In this document: positions 56,138-64,000 of the stretch, in pieces
Layout: every line of letters begins with the position of its first letter
Numbering within the stretch: the first letter of the stretch is position 1
Assembly (NCBI GenBank): GCA_027924585.1
Contig: BSBM01000597.1
Span: 1,137,501-1,201,500 of the forward strand
DNA length: 64,000 nucleotides
Direction: 5' to 3'
Source of the DNA: Larix kaempferi
Taxonomy: Eukaryota; Streptophyta; Pinopsida; Pinales; Pinaceae
Translations under genes and position numbers: made by a program
Notes under the pieces: model-generated
Told to the model about the DNA's origin: nothing
Database searches by the model: none
Seen by the model: only the letters and a program-made list of their open reading frames with translations

Positions 56138-58989
56138 ATGTGATCTACAAGATAATAACTAAAGTAATAGCGAATAGGTTACGTCCTCTACTCCAGCTTG
56201 TCATTTCTCCTGAGCAAGCAGGCTTCATGGAAGGTCGCCAAATAACTAATGGGATTATCCTGATACATGAGATTATCCATTCCCTTAAAACTGAGAAAAT
56301 CCCTGGTATGTTACTAAAGATTGATCTTTTTAAAGCTTATGATAGAGTTAATTGGTTATTTCTTGAAAAAATTCCAAGGAAATTTGGGTTCAGTAGGGAA
56401 TGGACTAATTGGGTTATGAGCTTGGTCTCTTCACCCTTTCTTTCTATCCTAGTAAATGGTACCCCCTCCAAGCCTTTCAAGGCCTCAAGAGGAATTAGGC
56501 AGGGGAATCTCTTCTCCCCCTTCTTGTTCATCATTGTGGCCGAAGGATTGGGGCATTGGCTGAATCATCTGAAGGAGAGAAACAGAATCAGGGGATTGTC
56601 CCTGTGCGAGGGTCTGGATCCTCAAACTCACCAGCAATTTGTGGATGATACTATGTTAATGGGCCCTCCCAGTGTTAAGGAAGCTCATGGGATAAAAGAG
56701 GGTATGGAGTTGTTTCTTTTAGCTAGTGGCTTGGAAGTCAATAAGGATAAGTCACAAGTTTACTTTTTTAACACCCCAAGAATAACCAGAAGAAACATTA
56801 TCCGCATCCTGGAATTTTCGGAAGGGTCCTTACCTTCCAAGTACCTGGGAGCACCACTGGCAGAATCCACCATTTGGTAGATCTCGTGGAAAGACCTATT
56901 GGATAAAATGAAAGCTAAGTTGGAGTAATGGACCTTCAAATCGTTGGATATCCCGAGTCGTATTACTCTGGCGAAGTATGTTCTCCAGGCCATGCCGGTG
57001 TACCCGTTCTCTGTGTTGGCAGCTCCTAAGATGGTTCTCAAGCAAATTCGCAACATTCAAAGAAATTTTCTTTGGGGAGGATCCGAGGGTCAAAGGAAAT
57101 TGGCCTTGATTGACTGGGAAATCCTGTGTAGACTAAAATTAAATGGACGATTAGGCCTTCGTGATCCGGTAAGATCTAACAAGATCATGGGAAGCAAAAT
57201 TTGGTGGAAATGGATAAACCATTCGACAGAACCATGGGGAATACTATGGCACATGAAATATGCCCCTCAATGGGAGAAGATTCAGCTTCCGTTTCAATAC
57301 GGAGGGTCCGGGGTCAAGCATTTGGAAGGCAGCGCTGGAAAACAGAAACATTATCTAGAAACATAGCTTCTAGGAGATAAAAGATGGGGCCATAGCCCGT
57401 TTTAAGGAAGATGCATGGCAGCAGATGCCCTGTCTCGAAAGAACGATAATGGACTCGGCTCTTCGTTTACATTTTGAGGATAACCAACCTATGATGGTGC
57501 GGGAATTCTGGGAAGTGTAGAATGAGGATGTCCATTTCAGAGTATGGAAGAGTAAGTATTGGTGGCAAGCCCTAGCGCCGGAAATGAACATTGAGTAATT
57601 TTACACGGAGCTTACAAAATGAAAAATCCCTATCCAGGAGGTGTCAGACAAGATTAGGTGGGGGTATTCTTCTTCAGGGAATTTCAACATAAAAGAAGCC
57701 CTGGAGATCTCGATGGGCACCCACTTGATGAATGAAGAGGATAGATGGAAGAAAATATGGAAAGGACAATTGTGGCCAAAAGTGGAAACTTTCTACTGGC
57801 TCCTGTTGCACCGAAGGATTCTAACATGGGATAACTTGACAAGAAGGGGTTTCGTAGGCCCTTCCATATGCCCATTGTGCAAACAGAATTTAGAAACTAT
57901 TAATCACCTGCTGGATTATTGTTGGTTTGCTTCATTCTTGTGGGATAAAGGAGGTGAACGGTTTGGGAAGACAGCCAGAGTTAAAGACCGACCGGATTTA
58001 TCGATAGCAAATTGGCCGGCCAAAGCTTTTAAAAATGACATCTTGAACAGGTTATGGGAGTTATTCCTGGGTTTTGTGGTGTGGACAACCTGGAAGGAGC
58101 GTAATAGAAGAATTTTTGAAGGTAAACAAAACACTCCTATGGGGGTGTGGAGTGTTTTGGAAAATTATCTTCAGGAATCCCTCACCCTGAGACGGTGGAA
58201 CCAGGAAGTTATGAGTAACGACATCCAGGAAAGAATAATTTTAAATGCTTGGGGAATAGTTAGCTTACCTATTTGCATCAGCGATCCGCGTAATTTGGCT
58301 CCTCGTCCCATAAGTCCAGAGTTTTGGATCCATCCTCCAGTCGGGGTGTTCAAGCTCAACTTTGATGGGGCAGCGAAAGGCAACCCTGAAGATGCTGGCT
58401 TTGGGGGGGTGGTTCGTGATTGCGCTGGAATCATTCTCGGTGTCTTCTAGGGTGACCTGGGGGAAAACACGAACAATGTGGCTGAGTTAGAAGGTCTGGT
58501 TAGTGGTTGCAGGTGGCTATCCACAAGGGGTGGATGTCACTGGAACTAGAGGGAGATTCTCTAATCATAATAGCCATGGCGAGAAGGGTGCAATGTGGAT
58601 TAACAATTGATAAAATTGTGCAGAACTGGAGATGGGATAGTCGTCTCAGAAGACTGCGAACGTTGGTGCAAAGGAGCACGACTCTTCAGTTTCTGCACAT
58701 TCGGAGGAAAGGCAATAAGGTGGCGGATGCCTTAGCCAACAAAGGTGTGAATGCCGGTAGATCTTTTTACAGGGGCACTTTACCGGAGATTGAGGACGGA
58801 GAGTTTAGGGAGAAGTGTAACAGGCTGGTGGCAGAAGATAGAAGACACATGGAGGGCAGCATGGACGAGAGACGTGGGAGTAGTACAAGCCATGTGGAGC
58901 GTCGGACTTTACAGGATCAGAATGACACCTCAATCAACGTACGAGTTATGATGGTTGATGGCACTCCCGAAGGCTTACGTCACAGCTAG
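56138..58989 (+). pseudogene. LINE ORF2, C-terminal part: reverse transcriptase, zinc-binding domain, RNase H
   Basis: Reverse transcriptase: VIYKIITKVIANRLRPLL, QAGFMEGRQITNGI, KIDLFKAYDRVNW, RGIRQGNLFSPFLF and the active-site box FVDDTMLM (about 56640). TAG at 56878 and TAA at 56926 interrupt it where Gln is expected; DIPSRITLAKYVLQAMPVYP then continues. 57367-57640 is frameshifted. A zf-RVT domain (IWKGQLWPKVETFYWLLLHR, CPLCKQNLETINHLLDYC) runs about 57750-57960. RNase H begins FKLNFDGAAKGNPEDAGFGG (about 58350), breaks near 58450-58505, and resumes in another frame with ELEGDSLIII and IRRKGNKVADALANKG. RNase H at the ORF2 end marks a plant L1 subgroup. Confidence 0.9.
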
Positions 58990-59974
58990 TCCAGTTCGCG
59001 TCAAGGTGGGAGCAATCCCGAGAATAGTAGAAACACGGTGGAACGCTTTGAGCGCAACACGTTTCATCCTTCTAGCCAGAGTCAACCGGAATTCAATTCT
59101 GCGGGGAATGAGTAGTTATCAAGGAAGGAATTGTCGGCGTTTTGGGGCAGGCCGACTGTCCGAGAAAGCTGTCAGCAGCATGATTCTTAGGAGTTGGGGT
59201 GAGTGCACAACAGGTGCATTCTCTTTCCGTACCCCGGACAGGTGGTTGAGTAGCTTCTCGAATAAATGGAGGAAGGATATGTTGAGATTGAGGTTATGGG
59301 GAAGCACTTTCAGCAGAGATTTCATTTTGAGTAGGAGGTACGAGAGTCTGAAAAGACTTGCAATGGTCGTCGAAGGAGGGATGGATGTGAATCATTTCTC
59401 TGGGTGGGCAGTAAATGAGCCTCCAGGGAGGATGTGTATAAGAATGGTTTGATTGGCGAGTCTGAGCAGAATTCCATGCTCGTACTGGTGGCTTTGGGGC
59501 AATTGTAGTGGTTTTCCTGTGTTGCCTTCCCTGTTTGTATTGAGAGAAGTTTGGGCCTATTTGGGTTTCGTGAGCGATTCCATGGCTATGCGGAAGAGAG
59601 CGTGTAGTCGTAGAGGAGGGAGTCGGGGTGGGAGGTTCGGGCGCCCGGATGGCGATGATCTGGAGGCTGGAACGTCATCATCCCAGCGTCATTCCAAAAA
59701 TTGGGACCCGTCGGATCCCCAGCCGTTAAATTGGAGCGCCATGTACTTGGAGGAAGCCTCGTCCAGCATTGGCTCTAATATAGCGTATAAAGAAATAGGA
59801 TTGGTGAATGAAGTTGAGGCTATACTTGGACGGAAGGTGGCGGAGAGCCGTTACTGGATGGCAAGAATCTTGCTGGTGCGGGAAATTCAAGCCCGTACCC
59901 AGCTAGTTCAGAGTATCCGCGAAGCTTTGAATATTATGAAAGGGGGCCAACAGGCCAATTCCTCTGGGCTCTGA
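58751..59974 (+). pseudogene. Extra open frame downstream of LINE ORF2
   Basis: One frame stays open from 58751 to 59974 except for two TGA codons (58949-58951 and 59450-59452), overlapping the end of RNase H. The last section (about 59590-59974) encodes a basic Arg/Gly-rich stretch (RKRACSRRGGSRGGRFGRP) and then a helical region (NEVEAILGRKVAESRYWMAR, VQSIREALNIMKGG). It ends TGA at 59972-59974. I do not recognise a family. It could be a third LINE ORF or transduced host sequence; the reading frame length well beyond chance is the only support. Confidence 0.4.
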
Positions 59975-60702
59975 TTGATGAAGAAAGCTTTGAAGGAGGT
60001 GTCGGAAACTCCTCGTGAAAACATTAGAGAAGAAACGAACTCTCCAGTCGTGGGAACTCCGGCTTCCTAGAGATCCCCTCTCAAGTCTTGGGAAGTTGAG
60101 GTTTTCAAGAGGTGTTGTATCGCTTTGTGGAAGCAGTTGTAGTCGTGCCTGGATTTCGGAAGGTCCCAGTTTTCTCCTGCGGCTCAGAAAGATTTTGTTT
60201 GTCGGCTCAATCTCTTCAGCGGGGGCTCACGAAGGTGTTGGTACCGGTTGATGGATGGTGTTTTCGGACAGAGCTGGATTCGGTTTTCAGTTGCTCAGCT
60301 GTGGTAACTTCTGGTTTTTTGTGGTCCGCTTGAGTTCTGCTGGGTTTGGTCTCATGTTTTAGAAGCCTTTAGTGTAATATTGGGATCCCTGTTGTCTTTT
60401 TGGCTCAGACTCAGAATGTAAGTTGTATATTCCAGTTTAGTCGGACTCGCCTATTCTGTGAGGGTGGTGGTCTGCCTGAGTTCTTCTAGTTTTAGTCTCA
60501 AGTTTGAGAAGTCTATAATGTAATTTTGGATCTCCTGCTGTTTATTTTGGCTCGGACTCAGAATGCATGTAATAAGTTCAAAATTAGATGGCCATGCCGA
60601 GTCTCTTAGGGTGGCACGAGCCAGAGCAGCTTGTTTGTAATTTTTTGTATCATACTTTGTTTACCCCATTAATAGAAGGTTTCAAGCTTATACACACAAA
60701 AA
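59975..60702 (+). other. LINE 3' untranslated region and A-rich tail
   Basis: A diverged tandem duplication of about 148 bp: units with TTTTGGCTC(A/G)GACTCAGAATG near 60399 and 60547, each preceded by (G/A)TGTAAT(A/T)TTGG. The tail TACACACAAAAAAA precedes the target duplication. Confidence 0.7.
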
Positions 60703-60716
60703 AACAATTTATTATT
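60703..60716. repeat. LINE target-site duplication, right copy
   Basis: AACAATTTATTATT, same as 18641-18654. The left edge blends into the A tail. Confidence 0.75.
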
Positions 60717-61358
60717 CATCAAAGCTTTCATATTTTGTGTCAATTTCACATAATGATAGACCCTAAAACTCAAGGTAATTCTCGCACATCTCTATTTCAC
60801 TACTAACGTCCAATTGTAGCTCAAAATTCACCAATGCACAACCGTTGTAATAACCATAACTTAAAAAAAAAACAAAGTATCTTATATCAAAACAAAAGAT
60901 CAAGTGATTCAATATTACTCTCCTAACATAACCAAATTGTAAAGAGGAATGTATCAACTCTTGTTGTCTTTGGGTACGTGATCTTAACTGCACATGTACA
61001 TAGCTATCAATCATTAAAAGGTGCATGATAATAGCTTGACGGTCCCTCTTCCTTGTCCTCGATAATGTACCTGATTCCATTCTACAATGTGGTCCCTTCC
61101 TTTCCTAGTGCATTTGTAATTGAATTCCTTTATCTGAATATATGAGTAATAGAAACTTTGCCTATCTGATCTTTTAATCTATTAGTCTCCTCCAGTAAGG
61201 ACTCCAATAATAGATTATGACTTATATTCTCACATTTGATCCATTTAATGATAATATTCAAGTATCCAAATATTTGTACACTATTGATTTCCTTTCCAAA
61301 TCCATCCATAGTAGTAATCTAAGTGCACTTAATTCTGCAAATTTATTTGTACCCGGAC
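60717..61358. other. Spacer between two LINEs, nothing recognised
   Basis: AT-rich; no coding motif on either strand. It may include the 3' end of the minus-strand LINE. Confidence 0.4.
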
Positions 61359-64000
61359 CTAATCCAAATCTAAATTTGAGGCAATGTTTCTTTGTAATAT
61401 ATAATATACCTCCAACTCCACATATGCAAGTCCAGATCCATCAAAATATTCCCAAGGTACATTATAATAAATCACTTCCGGATTCACCTGTCGCTTTAAG
61501 ACTATATTTTTGTCCTGGGGAAAGTTTTTAAGTAAGCCTAAATCTTGAGATGCAAATTGAAAGGTGGATATGCATTTGTCCTCAAGTATACTAGCATTCC
61601 TTACTATACATATTCCCCAACTGAGGATTAGTGGTAATGCTCTGTATTCTTCTAAAGCCTGGTTGGAACACCAAAGTATTAAGCATTCCTCCATTGATGA
61701 TATGTGCCATATACCCTTTATCTTAATCAAATGCTCTAATTCCTTCGACACCTGCTTTGTGTAGGAGCATTCTACTGACAAATGGAGATTTTTCTATTCG
61801 GTTGTCTTGCATAAACTTACATCTGCCAAGCCATGATCTACTCTTTCATTGAATTATATCCCATGTCAGTACTTTTTTGGATAGCAAAAAATACAAGAAA
61901 AACTTTGTTTTCAAAGGACATTGAAATCTCCAAACAACTTGCCACCATTAGACTTGTTCCAACATCCCCTTTGCCTGTAATAATGTATAGTATCCATCTT
62001 TAGGGTTATAAACACTTGAGGGTGAATTTAACCAGACTAAAGCATCTTCATTATGTTGGACCTTAACATGACTATTATTTAAGTTGTCTATATAGGCTTT
62101 CCATCGCGCTATCATCCCCTTGAAATCCAATTTGTTTAGCATTAATCCATCCTTGACCCTTATATGAAGTAGCCTTATGATCAACAATGTGGTTGAGGGT
62201 ATAATATCCTCTATATTTGATACACTATATCATGTGTTCTAGAAAGTATTGACTAGTAGAACTCCCAACCCATGGATCTTCCCCCACGCGGACGATATTC
62301 CATCTCCTACATTCAAAGCTAGTCCAAAATCAAGTAGTGTGAAGGAGTTAACTATTGCTTTCCATTTCACTGAGACATTATGTATGGATTTTTGAGGCAT
62401 ATGGATACATTCAGTAATGGCTATTGATGCTATGTACTTTTGATTAATGACCTCGATGCAAAACCCATAGCCTCTAATCAATATCCAGATTTTTTTGCCA
62501 CTAATGATCTTGCAAAATAAAATATATTTTTTATTCCCGAGGACCCCTATATTTTTGGAACTGCAATTGCTTTCCACTTAATCCATGAAGTACCCTACCT
62601 TTCTAAACTCCCTAACCAGAGGAACCAAAAGCTTAGTTTCCTTATCTTCTTGAGCACATTTATTGGAATCCATGAGATCATCCAAAAAACTGGAATAGCC
62701 TCCAATACCGCCTTTACCAACACCATTTTCCCTCCTTTTGATATCCATCTAAAGATCCAATTTGATATTTTCTTCTCACACTTGGCCATGAACTAGTCCC
62801 AATCCTTTTTTACATAAGAAGGTAGATTTAGTCTAAACCCAAGGTACTTCAGCCCCTCATCCAACACATTTATGTTATATGGGAACAATGTTCTATAGTA
62901 ATACATATCCTCCTCAATTCCTTCCCCGGAGATTAAGGACTTCCCTACATTACCATCATGCCCAAAGCATCACAATAGAGTTTAAGGATTTCATAAAGAT
63001 TCTCCATATCCCTCCTAAACCCATCACTAGATATATGTATGTCATCTACAAATAGTAGGTGAGTAAGTATTAAATTTCCCCCAATATGCACACCTTTGAA
63101 ACCACTAGTTGTTTTTTCCTCTAATATCGATCTATTGAACCCTACTACTATAAGAAATAATAATGGAGCAAGAGGGAAACCTTTCCTTAAAGCTCGACTT
63201 GGCCTAAAGAATTCAGATGTTGTTATATTTATCAACATCGAGTAGGATACCGATGAAAAACATCCCAGAACCCAATTTATGAATGGTACACCAAATCCCA
63301 TATTTGTAAGCATCATCCTTAGGTACAAACAACTGACTCAATCATAAGCCTTCGATATATCTATTTTCAACACTACAACCGTCATTTTTTTGGATCTTAT
63401 AGTATGTAATCAGTCTTGTGCTACGCCTATTTCCTCGTGAATCTAACCGCCTGGAATTGTTCATCAAAAATAGATGTATTCATCGAATGCTTAATCCTTT
63501 TAGCAATGATCTTTGCAACTATATTGTATATGAAATTGCACAATGATATTGGTCTGAAATCGTTGAACTTTCCTGGATTGTTAGTTTTTGTGATAAGAGA
63601 AATGAACGTTGTATTAAATGATGCTAAGAATTTGCCACTTTTTCTTGTCTCTTCAATCACTCTTAACAAGTCCTTCTCTAGTACCTCAAGTATCCCCAAA
63701 ATGAGCTTAACTAGGAACCCGTCAAGACTAGGACTTTTTTTCTTTTTGAAATTGTGCAATACCTCAATGATCTCCATTATCAAAACTTGATTAATATATT
63801 AAGTGGAAGATATTCAAAATTATTGTGCAAATCTTACCACCTTATCAATTGTAACCCAATCCTCCACTTTGAATAAATTTGAAAGCAATTAATCCCATCT
63901 TTGGCAATTTCCTTGAATCTATCAACTTCAACACCCGATGCATTAGTAATTTTCCAGATAGTATTTATGTTCTTCCTATGGTTCTCAAAATGATAAAAAA
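61359..64000 (-). pseudogene. Second LINE, ORF2 reverse transcriptase to RNase H, heavily decayed
   Basis: Enters from the right edge. 63783-63427: KKKKSPSLDGFLVKLILGIL, TFISLITKTNNPGKF, FRPISLCNFIYNIVAKIIAK (reverse-transcriptase start). 63328-62945: GFGVPFINWVLGCFSSVSYS, RKGFPLAPLLFLIVVG and the catalytic LLFVDDIHIS. 62789-62595: SNWIFRWISKGGKMVLVKAV, the region after the thumb. 62577-61948: fragments of the connecting region. 61781-61359 ends with WEYFDGSGL, the start of RNase H. Many stops and shifts separate these blocks. It is a different family from the LINE at 18655-60702, judged by protein divergence, and clearly older. Confidence 0.8.

Larger units (their letters stand above)
56138..60702 (+). 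mobile_element. LINE 3' half (continues the element begun at 18655)
   Basis: Starts with the duplicated ATG of the CACTA insertion and continues ORF2 in the frame left at 21354. It contains the reverse transcriptase core, zinc-binding domain, RNase H, a further open frame, a long 3' region and an A-rich tail (about 60694-60704) followed by the target duplication at 60703-60716. Confidence 0.9.

Noticed and set aside
56110-56880. ORF starting MGKMSTCTSDV as a complete reverse-transcriptase gene
   Set aside because: The first codons are the CACTA right terminus; the true reading frame comes from the LINE half at 20092-21354.

Overview
This is plant nuclear DNA, most likely from a gymnosperm. 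That assignment is an inference from the low gene density, the layered transposons, the plant-type O-methyltransferase and the P-class PPR gene; I cannot name the species. I see no clearly functional host gene. The only long uninterrupted reading frame is the gag-pol of a young Ty1/copia element.

Layout. 1-6784: minus-strand Ty3/gypsy element entering from the left edge (decayed gag, tRNA-Met primer site, probable LTR of about 5.6 kb). 6785-15000: AT-rich intergenic DNA with a 578-bp fold-back element, minisatellites and tRNA-derived SINE-like pieces. 15029-16451: a three-exon O-methyltransferase gene with two frame breaks in exon 1, preceded by a repeated promoter-side motif. 16452-18640: very AT-rich spacer. 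18655-60702: one nested transposon stack. 60717-64000: spacer and a second, decayed LINE on the minus strand.

The central result is the stack. A complete, decayed LINE (ORF1, then ORF2 with endonuclease, reverse transcriptase, zinc-binding and RNase H regions; about 7.3 kb; about 14-bp target duplication at 18641-18654 and 60703-60716) is split inside its reverse-transcriptase codons by a 34,783-bp CACTA-family DNA transposon (21355-56137). The CACTA element has CACTA-type inverted ends, a 3-bp ATG target duplication and subterminal repeats of a CTATAGCCACGAA-type motif. Removing it and one ATG rejoins the LINE reading frame exactly.

The CACTA interior contains host-gene pieces: an exon of nucleolar/nuclear GTPase 2 (39940-40100), an exon of plastid ribulose-phosphate 3-epimerase (42027-42138), and most of a P-class PPR gene (44051-53018, minus). 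I recognise no transposase in it. It was itself hit by a nearly intact copia element (31036-37913, TSD TACCA), by a second copia element of the same family that landed inside the PPR coding sequence (44963-51804, TSD TCCTC), and probably by another element that left a solo LTR (38460-39131). Nesting order from oldest: LINE, CACTA with cargo, copia-2, copia-1. Decay is dominated by nonsense changes of the CAG/CAA/CGA to TAG/TAA/TGA kind, as expected for deamination of methylated cytosine in silenced plant transposons.
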